NCBI RefSeq assembly: GCF_024741235.1
Contig: NZ_JANSKA010000001.1
Span: 372,001 to 436,000 of the forward strand
Source of the DNA: Tractidigestivibacter montrealensis
GTDB taxonomy: Bacteria > Actinomycetota > Coriobacteriia > Coriobacteriales > Atopobiaceae
Direction of reading: 5' to 3'
Length of the DNA: 64,000 nt
The notes beneath the pieces were generated by a model. The model did no database searches, was not told where the DNA came from, and was given only the letters and a program-made list of their open reading frames with translations. Shown one piece after another: positions 16,645-24,470 of this stretch. Position numbers and translations under genes: made by a program. Position 1 is the first letter of the stretch; every line of letters begins with the position of its first letter.

Positions 16645-17868
16645 CTACTCGGCCTTCTCGCTCTGCCACGCGCCGTCCCAGACAATCTGGCGGTAGCGGA
16701 CGGGGTCGGTGTCGCCCTCGGTCGAGAAGAGCAGCACCTGGGAGTCGGGGCCAAGCTCGAGGGCCTCGCGCAGCTCGGCGTAGGCAGGGTCGGTCATGAG
16801 GGTGGAGATGACGCCCATGCCCACGGCGCCGGACTCGCCGGAGGTGACCGCCGGGTCGCCCTTCACAGGTGCGGCCAGCATGCGCATACCCTTGGAGGAG
16901 ACCCAGTCGGGGCAGCTCACGAAGGCGTCCGCGTGGTTGCGCAGGATGTCCCAGCCAATGGTGTTGGGCTCACCGCAGGCAAGGCCGGCCATGATGGTCT
17001 GGAGGTCGCCACCCACAATGCGCGGGTTACCATCAGCCGCAACGGCGCCCTGGTAGAGGCAGTCGGCGGCGCCGGCCTCCATGATCATGAACTTGGGCGG
17101 GTTGCTCGGGAAGAGGTTAGTGAAGAAGCCCACCATGGAGCTTGCGAGCGAGCCCACGCCGGCCTGGACAAAGACGTGGGTGGGACGGTTGACCTCAAGT
17201 TGGCGCAGCTGGTCTGCCGCCTCGGCGGCCATGGTGCCGTAGCCCTGCATGATCCAGGACGGAATCTTGGTGTAGCCCTCCCAGGCGGTGTCCTGCACGA
17301 TCACGCCGTGCTCGGTCTCTTCGGCCTCCTTGGCGGCAAGGCGCACGCAGTCGTCGTAGTTGAGCTCCTCGATCGTGACCTTGGCGCCCTCCTTGGCGAT
17401 GTTGTCGAAGCGGGTCTTCGTGGAGCCCTTGGGCATGTGCACCACGGCATTCTGGTGCAGACGGTGGGCGGCCCAGGCAACGCCGCGGCCGTGGTTGCCG
17501 TCGGTGGCGGTGAAGAAGGTCGCGTGGCCAAAGTCATGCTCGAGCTGGTCGGACGTGAGGTAGTCAAAGTCGCAGTCCGCCACATCGCGGCCGGTCTCCT
17601 CGGCGATGTAGCGAGCCATGGCGAAGGAGCCGCCCAGGACCTTAAACGCGTTGAGGCCAAAGCGGTAGCTCTCGTCCTTCACGTAGAGGCCGCCCAGACC
17701 AAGGCGGTTAGCCATACCGGAGAGGTTGGCAAGCGGGGTCACGGAGTACTGCGGGAAGCTCTTGTGGAACGCGCGGGCCTTGGCAACGTTCTCCAGGCTC
17801 ATGACCTGCAGGTTCTTGTCCTCGCTCTTGGGCATGTGATTGGTGACCCACTTGAACTTAGGCTCCAT
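16645..17868 (-). CDS. ygeX: Diaminopropionate ammonia-lyase
   Basis: The 407-residue fold-type II PLP enzyme has the Schiff-base lysine in FGLNAFKVLGG (Lys76), TATDGNHGRGVAW, the glycine-rich phosphate cradle QAGVGSLASSMVG, and a C-terminal STEGDTD, all characteristic of YgeX/DpaL. It converts 2,3-diaminopropionate to pyruvate and two ammonia. In the urate clusters of gut anaerobes this step delivers the carbon backbone of the purine to central metabolism. A copy of the shared operator (CAAAC-TTTTT-GTTAG) lies 69-83 bases upstream of the ATG. Its transcription unit appears monocistronic: the next minus-strand gene belongs to an unrelated antibiotic-resistance module, with a hairpin between them. 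Confidence 0.95.
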   Translation of the reverse strand: MEPKFKWVTNHMPKSEDKNLQVMSLENVAKARAFHKSFPQYSVTPLANLSGMANRLGLGGLYVKDESYRFGLNAFKVLGGSFAMARYIAEETGRDVADCDFDYLTSDQLEHDFGHATFFTATDGNHGRGVAWAAHRLHQNAVVHMPKGSTKTRFDNIAKEGAKVTIEELNYDDCVRLAAKEAEETEHGVIVQDTAWEGYTKIPSWIMQGYGTMAAEAADQLRQLEVNRPTHVFVQAGVGSLASSMVGFFTNLFPSNPPKFMIMEAGAADCLYQGAVAADGNPRIVGGDLQTIMAGLACGEPNTIGWDILRNHADAFVSCPDWVSSKGMRMLAAPVKGDPAVTSGESGAVGMGVISTLMTDPAYAELREALELGPDSQVLLFSTEGDTDPVRYRQIVWDGAWQSEKAE

Positions 17869-17936
17869 GGTGCTCCCCTCTCTCTGCGTCGGCTCCCGAC
17901 GCTTGCTGGACCAGATAAGAAAAAGTGTCTTACAGC

Positions 17937-17951
17937 CAAACTTTTTGTTAG
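17937..17951. promoter_or_regulatory. Shared purine/molybdenum operator upstream of ygeX
   Basis: The site reads CAAAC-TTTTT-GTTAG, one base off the perfect ygeY copy in the core, and lies between the divergent ygeX and guanine deaminase genes. On the minus strand the sequence after it (GGCTGTAAGAC) holds a possible -10 element. It could serve both directions. Confidence 0.7.
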
Positions 17952-18034
17952 CACATCAATTACACCACTTCCGGGGCGCATTGCAAGGGCTATTGTCGCG
18001 CTGCCGGCAAAAGGTTGGTCGTAGGCGTTGGACG

Positions 18035-18069
18035 GGATGAGACAAAGGGACAGTCCCTTTGTCTCATCC
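18035..18069. repeat. TGAGACAAAGGGAC palindrome, copy 1
   Basis: A perfect 35-bp palindrome: arm GGATGAGACAAAGGGAC, centre A, then the complementary arm. This copy lies in the divergent gap between ygeX and the guanine deaminase gene, so unlike the others it does not mark a gene end; it could affect the 5-prime leader of the deaminase mRNA. Confidence 0.85.
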
Positions 18070-18123
18070 GCCCCAACTCGGTAGACTTGTGGCCACTAGA
18101 ACAACAAACGGGAGGTCGGCGGC

Positions 18124-19491
18124 ATGGCAGCAGACGTACGGCAGGCGTTTCTCGGCTCGTTTTTCCACACACCCACGTATGGCTCATTCGAGTACCTCGA
18201 GGACGCGCTCATCGAGGTGGACGCAGGCGGCGTGATTGCGCGGGTCGTGCGCGAGGACGACCCGCGCCACGACGAGTTGGTGCGCGCCTACCACGATTCC
18301 GGCGTCCTTGTGGAGCTGGGACAGGGCCGCTATGGCCTTCCCGGCTTTGTCGACCTGCACGTGCACGCGTGCCAGTGGCCGCAGGCGGGCATCGCGCTGG
18401 ACGAGCCGCTTGACCGGTGGCTTCTCGAGCGCACCTTCCCGCTGGAGTCAAAGTTCGCGGACGTCGAGTTTGCCCGCACGGTCTACGGGGACCTTGTGCG
18501 CCAGCTGCTGGCACGCGGCACCACGACGGTGGTTTACTTTGGCAGCGCGCACCTGGACGCCACGGTGGAGCTTGCCCGCGCCTGCGTTGACGCAGGCCAG
18601 CGCGGCCTTGTGGGCAAGACGGTGATGGACGACCCCACGGCGAACCCCGACTACTACCGCGACGCGTCACCCAGAAAGGCCGTCGAGGAGACCGCCCAGC
18701 TCATCCGCGAGGTTGAGGCAATGCGACCGGACGCGCCCCAGGGCGTCTGGCCCGTAATCACGCCACGCTTCATCCCCAGCTGCACCGACGAGGTCCTTCG
18801 CGGCCTGGGAAACCTTGCCGCGGAGCACGACGCCTACGTCCAGAGCCACTGCAACGAGGGACAGTGGGAGCACGACACGGTTCTGGCGCGCTTTGGCAAG
18901 GAGGATCCCTACGCGCTGCGCGACTTTGGCCTTCTCCGCGAGCACTCGATCATGGCGCACTGCACCTTCCTCACGCCGGACGAGGGCGCGCTCTTTGCGC
19001 AGGTAGGCGCGGGCATTGCCCACTGCCCCATCTCGAACGCGTACTTTGCGAGCAGCGTCTTGCCGGTGAAGCGCCTGCGCGAGCAGGGCGTGCGCATTGG
19101 CCTGGGCACCGACATCTCGGGCGGCTTTAGCCCCAACATGTACGATGACATCCGCCAGGCCGTGATGGCGTCGCGCATGCTCGAGACGGGCGTCGATGCA
19201 CAGCGGCCCGAGCCGGAGCGCGGGAGCGGAGACGCGCGTATCTCGGTTGTGGAGGCGCTCTACCTGGCAACAGCGGGCGGCGCGGAGGCGCTTGGCCTTC
19301 CCGTGGGCACCTTTGAGCCCGGACGTGCCTTTGACCTGCAGGTTGTTGACACGTGCCTGCCCTACGCCGACCTCACGGGCTTTGGCGTCTTCGACGCCCC
19401 GGAGGACCGCCTGGCGCGGATACTCTACCTCTCGACGCCCGAGAACATCCGCCAGGTCTACGTGCAGGGCCGCCGCGTCATCGAGAAATGA
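18124..19491 (+). CDS. guaD: Guanine deaminase
   Basis: The 455-residue amidohydrolase has the zinc motif PGFVDLHVHACQWPQ (His79, His81), TTTVVYFGS, the substrate-side HCNEG, MAHCTFL and the catalytic aspartate in GLGTDISGG, matching ATZ/TRZ-type guanine deaminases. It hydrolyses guanine to xanthine and ammonia in the cytoplasm and so feeds the xanthine-handling hydroxylases. The ATG at 18124 follows GGGAGGT with a 7-9 base gap. The stop codon TGA (19489-19491) is the first TGA of palindrome copy 2. The gene is divergent from ygeX and convergent with the purine permease gene. A second amidohydrolase of the same family lies at 27928-29211. Confidence 0.93.
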   Translation: MAADVRQAFLGSFFHTPTYGSFEYLEDALIEVDAGGVIARVVREDDPRHDELVRAYHDSGVLVELGQGRYGLPGFVDLHVHACQWPQAGIALDEPLDRWLLERTFPLESKFADVEFARTVYGDLVRQLLARGTTTVVYFGSAHLDATVELARACVDAGQRGLVGKTVMDDPTANPDYYRDASPRKAVEETAQLIREVEAMRPDAPQGVWPVITPRFIPSCTDEVLRGLGNLAAEHDAYVQSHCNEGQWEHDTVLARFGKEDPYALRDFGLLREHSIMAHCTFLTPDEGALFAQVGAGIAHCPISNAYFASSVLPVKRLREQGVRIGLGTDISGGFSPNMYDDIRQAVMASRMLETGVDAQRPEPERGSGDARISVVEALYLATAGGAEALGLPVGTFEPGRAFDLQVVDTCLPYADLTGFGVFDAPEDRLARILYLSTPENIRQVYVQGRRVIEK

Positions 19492-19519
19492 GACAGAGGG
19501 ACAGTCCCTTTGTCTCATT
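19487..19519. repeat. TGAGACAAAGGGAC palindrome, copy 2, supplying both stop codons
   Basis: AATGAGACAGAGGGACAGTC and its near-perfect complement. Its left TGA is the stop of the plus-strand guanine deaminase and its right TCA is the stop (TGA on the minus strand) of the convergent permease gene, so one repeat ends both reading frames. Confidence 0.85.
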
Positions 19520-20927
19520 CATCCTCGTCGATGAGACAAGGGGAAACTCCCTCTGTCTCATCAAGCGGCTTGAGGTTGCGCTGCTCGGGCGTATTGTCCT
19601 CGGGCGGCAGGACGCTGTTCAGGATGATTGCCATAACGGCGCAGGGTGTGATGGCCGAGGTGCCAAAGATCGTGGAGATCCACTCGGGCATGCCGGGACC
19701 GGCCAGCGAGCCGGATACCTGCGCGATGCCAATGCCAAATGCGACCGAGATGCCAAAGACGGTGCAGGCACGCGGAGTGAGGCCGTCCTTCACCAGGATT
19801 CGGATGCCGTTCAGGGTGATGGTGCCAAAGACGCTAATGGTGGCGCCGCCAATGACCGGTTGCGGAATCATGAGCAGCAGCGCCGAGAGCTTGGGGCAGA
19901 GTCCCGCGGCGAGAAACACGAAAGCCGCGCCACCAAAGACCCACTTGTTGATGACCTTGGTGCTCACGATAATGCCCACGTTCTGGCCAAATGCCGAGGT
20001 GGGAAGGCCACCAAAGAATGACGAGATAATGCTCACCAGGCCCTGGGCCTTGATGGCGCCGCCAATCTCGCGCTCGGTGGGCATGCGGTCCAGCGAGCCC
20101 GCGGATGCCGCGGAGAGGTCGCCGATAAGCTGGACGTTGACCATCACGTAGACCACGCCGAGCGTGATGCAGGCGGCAGGGTTGAACTCGATGCCATACG
20201 GCATGAACTGCGGGAGCGAGAACCATCCGGCACTGAGCACCTCAGAGCCGTCAACCATACCAAACGGAATGGCAACGATGCAGCCAATGATGATGCCAAA
20301 GAAGATCGACCCGAGCTTGAGCACACCCTTGCCAAAGTTGGCCAGTGCGAAGACCACGGCAAAGGTTATGAGGCCAACGATCCAGTTATTGATTCCTCCA
20401 AAGTTGGCCGAGCCAGCGCCGCCCGCCATGTACCTGATTGCCGTGGGGTACAGCGAGACGCCGATGGTGAAGATCACGGTACCGGTTACCAGCGGCGGGA
20501 AGAGCTTGCGCACCTTGTTGTAGAAGATGCCAAAGAGAATGGCGACGATGCCGCCCACCAGCTCTGCGCCGAGAAGCACCGAGAAGCCAAACTGCGCGCC
20601 AACCGCTTGGAACGCAGGCAGGAACGCGAACGAGACGCCGGTAAGGATGGGGAGCCCCGCACCGATGCGACCGAAGAGCGGGAACTGCTGGAGCAGCGTG
20701 TCGATGGCCGAGAGGATGAGCGCCACCTGGATGATGGCGGTCTCCTGCTCCTGCGTAAACCCGCAGGTGGTAGCTATCATCATCGCCGGCGTGATGACAC
20801 CTGCGAAGGAGGCAAGTACGTGCTGGAGGGACATGGGGACGAGCGACCCCACCGGCGGCAGTCCTTCCCGCTTAAAGAGCGACTCGTCGAGCTCCTGCTC
20901 TGCCCTCGTCTGTACCTGCGCTGCCAT
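19515..20927 (-). CDS. NCS2 family purine permease (xanthine/uracil type)
   Basis: The 470-residue integral membrane protein has about 14 hydrophobic helices and NAT/NCS2 signatures: SLQHVLASFAGVITPAMM in helix 1, QFPLFGRIGAGLPILTGVSF, and GLPTSAFGQNVGII in the substrate-binding helix region. Such carriers bring xanthine, urate or uracil in with protons; xanthine or urate is the likely cargo given the neighbours. The C-terminal residues after PEQRNLKP (DETEGVSPCLIDEDE) are encoded by palindrome copies 2 and 3, so the natural C-terminus was replaced or extended by the repeat. A copy of the shared operator lies 101-115 bases before the ATG. GGGAGGACT precedes the start. Confidence 0.9.
   Translation of the reverse strand: MAAQVQTRAEQELDESLFKREGLPPVGSLVPMSLQHVLASFAGVITPAMMIATTCGFTQEQETAIIQVALILSAIDTLLQQFPLFGRIGAGLPILTGVSFAFLPAFQAVGAQFGFSVLLGAELVGGIVAILFGIFYNKVRKLFPPLVTGTVIFTIGVSLYPTAIRYMAGGAGSANFGGINNWIVGLITFAVVFALANFGKGVLKLGSIFFGIIIGCIVAIPFGMVDGSEVLSAGWFSLPQFMPYGIEFNPAACITLGVVYVMVNVQLIGDLSAASAGSLDRMPTEREIGGAIKAQGLVSIISSFFGGLPTSAFGQNVGIIVSTKVINKWVFGGAAFVFLAAGLCPKLSALLLMIPQPVIGGATISVFGTITLNGIRILVKDGLTPRACTVFGISVAFGIGIAQVSGSLAGPGMPEWISTIFGTSAITPCAVMAIILNSVLPPEDNTPEQRNLKPLDETEGVSPCLIDEDE
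19530..19562. repeat. TGAGACAAAGGGAC palindrome, copy 3, inside the permease gene
   Basis: An imperfect copy (GATGAGACAAGGGGA / TCCCTCTGTCTCATC) lies just 10 bp from copy 2 and within the permease coding region, where it encodes the residues DETEGVSPCLI. Confidence 0.75.
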
Positions 20928-21027
20928 CCGAGTCCTCCCCCGGGTGCCCCTGCACCCACCGCGTACGTGTGACGTGTCCAGACGAACACAGGTCCGTCTC
21001 GGCGGGTCAAATTATTAGTCTGATTGC

Positions 21028-21042
21028 CATACATTTTGTTTG
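21028..21042. promoter_or_regulatory. Shared purine/molybdenum operator upstream of the NCS2 permease
   Basis: CATAC-ATTTT-GTTTG matches CNNAC-N5-GTTNG. On the minus strand TAATAAT lies about 10 bases further, a good -10 element, in the same relative place as at ygeY (both show CAGACT just before the -10). Confidence 0.65.
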
Positions 21043-21128
21043 ACAATCTGACGTGGGCTCCGAGCGGTAGGAATACGCCCGCCAGCGGAAGGCATTTCGT
21101 CCCCTTGCTCTTTGCGTCGCGACTGCCC

Positions 21129-21280
21129 TGCACAAAAATTGCGGTTGCCGGTCCTTTTTGGGCGAATCGCCGAGTACGAAAACTCTAACTTTTTGCAGAG
21201 CCGCAGGTAGGGGAATGGCACCCGTGTGGTGATACTTGGCGGAACCCCGAATTTGGACCGGCAACCGCGATTTTTGTGCA
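21129..21280. mobile_element. 152-bp MITE-like element with 26-bp inverted ends
   Basis: The left end TGCACAAAAATTGCGGTTGC continues to GGTCC at 21154; the right end (21255-21280) is its inverse complement with one mismatch over 26 bp. The roughly 100 bases between carry no open frame of note. A non-autonomous transposable element is the simplest reading; no target duplication is obvious at the edges, so a long hairpin repeat is an alternative. Confidence 0.6.
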
Positions 21281-21300
21281 CAGCACGTCAACCGGGACTC

Positions 21301-21402
21301 CCCTCTCCCCGTTCTTTATCGGTTTCCGTTAATCGGACTCGACGTTTGCCCTGTTGGCGATTAATGGAATTCACAGATACCGATAAAGAATGAGGGGGGG
21401 GA
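21301..21402. repeat. 100-bp dispersed element with TTCTTTATCGGT ends, copy 1
   Basis: Inverted ends CGTTCTTTATCGGT and ACCGATAAAGAATG enclose a core with GTTTGCCCTGTTGGCGA. A second copy with the same core (GTTTGCCCAGTTGGCGA) and ends is at 49411-49520. Both copies stand next to the 3-prime end of a minus-strand gene and are bordered by C- or G-rich tracts. Confidence 0.65.
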
Positions 21403-21482
21403 CGAAGAGAGGACGAGGGGCAGAAGGGGACAGGGGGGGGGCGAGAGGCGGAGGGCCCCAACGGGACAAGTGCGACAAACGC

Positions 21483-22766
21483 CTAGATCATCTCGAGGAA
21501 CGCCTGGATGCGGGTTGTGAGCTGCCCGTCGCCCTCGGCGGAGTAGTCGGTCGAGAGGTGCATATAGGGGATGCCGGCCTCCTGCGCGGCCTTCTCCATG
21601 TCGAACGCTTCCATCTCGTAGATGGTGCAGAACGAGAGAGACGCGTCGATGATGCCGTCGGCGTGAAGCTCGCGCGCCATGCGGATGACGTCGTCGCGGC
21701 GGCCATTGTTGGGCGTGAAGATGGCGCACTGGATGTTGAGGTAGCGGTCGGAGATGTCGTCGAGCATCTCGTCGATGGTGGCACCGTCCTCGGGGACGAG
21801 GTCCTTGTAGTAGCGGCTACCGGTGCAGCACTCCTCGCCAACCACCACGCCGCCGGCCTTCTCGATGATGTTGAAGAGCTTCCAGTTGGGCACCGCCATC
21901 GGGGTGCCGGTGTAGAGGATGCGCTTGGCACCCTTGGGAGCTGCGCCAACGCCCTCGGCAACGCGCTTCTCGCACTCGTCGGCCATCTCGTTGATGGCCC
22001 CGGTCAGGCGTGCGGAGTCGTCCATGAAGGCGGCCTGCACAGTGAGTAGCGAGTCCAAGCCGGAGATGGGCACCGGATCAGCCGCACGAGTGTCCGAGAG
22101 GCGCTGCAGCGCACGACGCTTGTCGTTGGCCAGCTTGATGGCAGCGCGCAGGCTCTCCTCGGTGATCTTCTGGCCGGTCTCCTCCTCGATCCTTGCGGCA
22201 AGGGCGTGGACCTCATGACGCCACTGGAGTTTGGTGTCCTCGTTGCGAACGTGCGGCACGTCCATGATGTACATGGGCTTGAGCTTGGAGAACTGCTCGT
22301 AGGCCTTCTTCTTGCCGTCGCAGGTGTTCTCGCCCACCACGAGGTCGGCGCTCTCGATGTAGGGGCACACGCGACCAAGCTTGAAGCCCATGAAGCCCTT
22401 GATGAGCGGGCAGGTGTTGCGCGGCACGTACCTCTCGGCCTCCTCGGGAGCCCACTCGGCACCGGCGCAGAGGCCAACCTCCACGGCACCAGCCGCGGTC
22501 ACGACCTCCTCGGGCACATAGAGGCAGAAGCTGCCGATGATCTTCTTGGGGCTGCCTTCGCTGCGGCCGTCCACCATCTCGCGGATGCGCCCGGAGTGGA
22601 GGTTTGCGGCAACGCCGTCCAGGTAGGACGTGGAGGCCGGCCTGTTCTCCTGCGTGAGGTACATGGTCTGGTACATCTCGCCCACCACGCCGAGAAGGCC
22701 GTCGTGCGCCTCGACGTCCATGCCAAGGTCTCCCCACATCTTGTGGTAGTCGTACTCGTCTGCCAT
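21483..22766 (-). CDS. 2-hydroxyacyl-CoA dehydratase D-like / double-cubane-cluster reductase
   Basis: The 427-residue protein belongs to the superfamily of 2-hydroxyacyl-CoA dehydratase subunits and double-cubane-cluster proteins (YjiM/DCCP). Many conserved cysteines can be seen: GSFCLYVPEE, VGLCAGAEW, RNTCPLIKG, GRVCPYIES, GENTCDGKKK, GEECCTG and LSFCTIYE. These suit an iron-sulfur cluster-bearing reductase driven by an ATP-dependent activator; no activator gene (HgdC/YjiL type) is in the window. ATG 22766 follows AGGAG. A weaker copy of the shared operator lies 188-202 bases upstream, placing the gene in the purine regulon. It could reduce or dehydrate a purine-ring intermediate at low potential; substrate unknown and inferred only from position. 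Confidence 0.85.
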   Translation of the reverse strand: MADEYDYHKMWGDLGMDVEAHDGLLGVVGEMYQTMYLTQENRPASTSYLDGVAANLHSGRIREMVDGRSEGSPKKIIGSFCLYVPEEVVTAAGAVEVGLCAGAEWAPEEAERYVPRNTCPLIKGFMGFKLGRVCPYIESADLVVGENTCDGKKKAYEQFSKLKPMYIMDVPHVRNEDTKLQWRHEVHALAARIEEETGQKITEESLRAAIKLANDKRRALQRLSDTRAADPVPISGLDSLLTVQAAFMDDSARLTGAINEMADECEKRVAEGVGAAPKGAKRILYTGTPMAVPNWKLFNIIEKAGGVVVGEECCTGSRYYKDLVPEDGATIDEMLDDISDRYLNIQCAIFTPNNGRRDDVIRMARELHADGIIDASLSFCTIYEMEAFDMEKAAQEAGIPYMHLSTDYSAEGDGQLTTRIQAFLEMI

Positions 22767-23169
22767 GGTGACTCCTCTCCTGCGTCCACGCATGGCCGAC
22801 GTCCTCACGTCCAGGGGAAACCTTGCGAAAGACTCGCATAACTGCAGCACTGCACCCGCCTGGGGGCGTCCTCACGCCAACCCAGCCCTGACGGGCAATC
22901 TCTAGGCGTCCACCGTTATATTTTCTCGTGACTATCGGTGGTGCTGTTTCATCATAACAGTTTGTAAGGTTTTCTGAATATCTATTGGGCGTACGGCAGA
23001 CGAACGGTGCCATAAGAACGAAAGCACCCAAAGAGCTCGGCGAACGGTGAACATGCGCCCCCAAGCGAACTGCTCCTTGCGCAGAGGCACATCGCGGTAT
23101 TATCGGCTCAACAAACCCTGCGTCCCGCCAGATACGCCTCATGCGACAAGACGCCAGAACGGAGAAACT
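22767..23169. other. Divergent promoter region of the double-cubane gene and a small unknown gene
   Basis: It holds the operator-like site at 22954-22968 with an overlapping TATGAT on the minus strand, and a TATTAT element about 70 bases upstream of the plus-strand gene at 23170. No other gene is supported. Confidence 0.5.
22954..22968. promoter_or_regulatory. Shared operator (weaker copy) upstream of the double-cubane gene
   Basis: ATAAC-AGTTT-GTAAG differs from CNAAC-N5-GTTNG mainly by one base in the right half. TATGAT, a possible -10 element, overlaps its end on the minus strand. Confidence 0.5.
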
Positions 23170-23676
23170 ATGAACGAGACAAACGCCAACATGCCGCAGC
23201 CAACGGAGCTCATCTCTGCAGAAGACGCCCGCGCCCTCACTGCAGCTGCCAAGCCGGGCCGATCGCAGGCCGAGGCGGACACCCTTGCCACAAATGCCCT
23301 GCGGTGGGCCATGCGCAACGCAGAGGGCCAGACCAGCACACGCATTCGCACGTACGCCATGTACGGCAGGACATCGGTGATGCTCAAGTTTGCACCTGGC
23401 GAGACGGACTGCGCTGGTGCTGGCAACGCCTTCTACAACGATCTTCTCGCAAACAGTAACGTCCTGGTAGCCGATGCCATCTCGAGCATTATCCACGGTC
23501 GGCCTCAGGGGCTCATCTCTCCCCTGCAGGAGATGCGCCTGCTCAACGAGTACAACGCCAAGCTCGTGGCGTTCCTTCGACGCCTGCGCCGAGCTGGCTA
23601 CGACGTAAAGGCCGGCGAGGAGCTTGCTTCCGAGGGCGTGCATGACAACAGCACCGTCGTGGTGAGCTGGGGCTAG
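23170..23676 (+). CDS. Conserved hypothetical protein, 168 residues
   Basis: I do not recognise this protein. It is soluble, mildly acidic, and mostly helical in appearance. The first 30 residues are rich in Asn, Thr and Pro; then come AEADTLATNALRWAMRNAEGQ, a basic patch TSTRIRTYAMYGRTSVMLKF, and a C-terminal helix with FLRRLRRAGYDVKAGEEL. ATG 23170 follows GGAGA six bases upstream; the longer open frame before it begins in the promoter area and is rejected. It is divergent from the double-cubane gene and convergent with xdhC, surrounded by repeats. No signal peptide or membrane segment is visible. Confidence 0.65.
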   Translation: MNETNANMPQPTELISAEDARALTAAAKPGRSQAEADTLATNALRWAMRNAEGQTSTRIRTYAMYGRTSVMLKFAPGETDCAGAGNAFYNDLLANSNVLVADAISSIIHGRPQGLISPLQEMRLLNEYNAKLVAFLRRLRRAGYDVKAGEELASEGVHDNSTVVVSWG

Positions 23677-23869
23677 AAGCGAGCGGTTCAACCTTTCCCC
23701 ACTTTGGCAAGCATTTGCTGTTGGGATACTGTTTTTCGGGGGCACCGCGAGTAAACAGCGATGTAGCGTTTGAGAAAACGCAGGTAGAGCCAGTCGAGCA
23801 CACAAGCGATCATCCATGACGCCCTGGCGTCGTCCGTCAGCATGCCAGCGCCTGCACGCATGGCCTTGC

Positions 23870-23941
23870 CACACATTCGTCGCACGATTCTGTAACAAGC
23901 AGGGTGCGTCACACATTCGTCTCCGATTGTGTGACGCACCC
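23870..23941. repeat. Paired-hairpin repeat (66-bp family), copy with 18-bp stem
   Basis: A 66-bp unit (23870-23935) of two hairpins, CACACATTCG-tcgca-CGATTCTGT and GTCACACATTCG-tctc-CGATTGTGTGAC, aligns end to end with 31110-31175. Here the second stem extends to 18 bp (GGGTGCGTCACACATTCG, 23902-23919, pairs with 23924-23941) with one mismatch. It lies in the gap beyond the xdhC stop. Confidence 0.65.
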
Positions 23942-23946
23942 TCAGA

Positions 23947-23975
23947 TGAGACAAAGGGACTGTCCCTTTGTCTCA
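23947..23975. repeat. TGAGACAAAGGGAC palindrome, copy 4, abutting the xdhC stop
   Basis: A perfect 29-bp palindrome (arm TGAGACAAAGGGAC, centre T). It ends one base before the TAG stop codon (23976-23978) of the minus-strand xdhC gene. Confidence 0.85.
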
Positions 23976-24470
23976 CTAGGCGTCCTCACCCATCACGCCG
24001 TCAAGCACGTCGACGGCCTTTTCCACCGCGTTCACGATGTTCTCGTAGCCCGTGCAACGGCACAGATGGCCCGAGAGCTGCTTACGGATCTCGTCACGGG
24101 TGTAGGTCTTGCCCGTGCGCTCCATCTCGATTGCGCTCATGATGATGCCAGGAATGCAGAAGCCACACTGAACGGCAAATTCGTCAATGAAGGCCTGCTG
24201 AACCGGGTCAAGCGAGCCGTCCGCCTTCTGGACGCCCTCGATGGTGAGGATGTCCTTGCCCTGTGCCCAGTCCGTGAGGTAGAGGCAGGAGTCGGTTGCC
24301 ACGCCGTCGATGAGGACGGTGCACGCACCGCACTCGCCGACCTCGCAGCCACGCTTGGTGCCCGTGAGGTGAAGCCTGTCGCGCAGCGTGTCGAGCAGCG
24401 ACTCGCGAGGGTCGTAGCCAACCTCCACCGGCTTGCCGTTGATGGTGCACTTGAGAATGCGCATTGCCAT
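23976..24470 (-). CDS. xdhC: Xanthine dehydrogenase iron-sulfur subunit
   Basis: The 164-residue protein carries the two [2Fe-2S] domains of the xanthine oxidase family: plant-type CEVGECGACTVL with a further Cys in DSCLYL, and the helical domain QCGFCIPG ... CRCTGY. It passes electrons from the molybdenum subunit to the FAD subunit. The length and three-subunit organisation match E. coli XdhABC. It is the last gene of xdhA-xdhB-xdhC; its start overlaps the xdhB stop, so the genes are translationally coupled. A 29-bp palindrome abuts its stop codon. Confidence 0.94.
   Translation of the reverse strand: MAMRILKCTINGKPVEVGYDPRESLLDTLRDRLHLTGTKRGCEVGECGACTVLIDGVATDSCLYLTDWAQGKDILTIEGVQKADGSLDPVQQAFIDEFAVQCGFCIPGIIMSAIEMERTGKTYTRDEIRKQLSGHLCRCTGYENIVNAVEKAVDVLDGVMGEDA

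Larger units (their letters stand above)
20928..21482. other. Intergenic region carrying operator and two repeat elements
   Basis: No gene is supported. It holds the operator at 21028-21042 for the permease, a 152-bp element with inverted ends, and a 100-bp element ending in long G-runs before the stop of the double-cubane protein gene. Confidence 0.6.

Noticed and set aside
23688-23954. A minus-strand 88-codon frame in the gap after the hypothetical gene at 23170
   Set aside because: Its first third is encoded by the repeat hairpins and the TGAGACAAAG palindrome, and no ribosome site or family similarity is visible.
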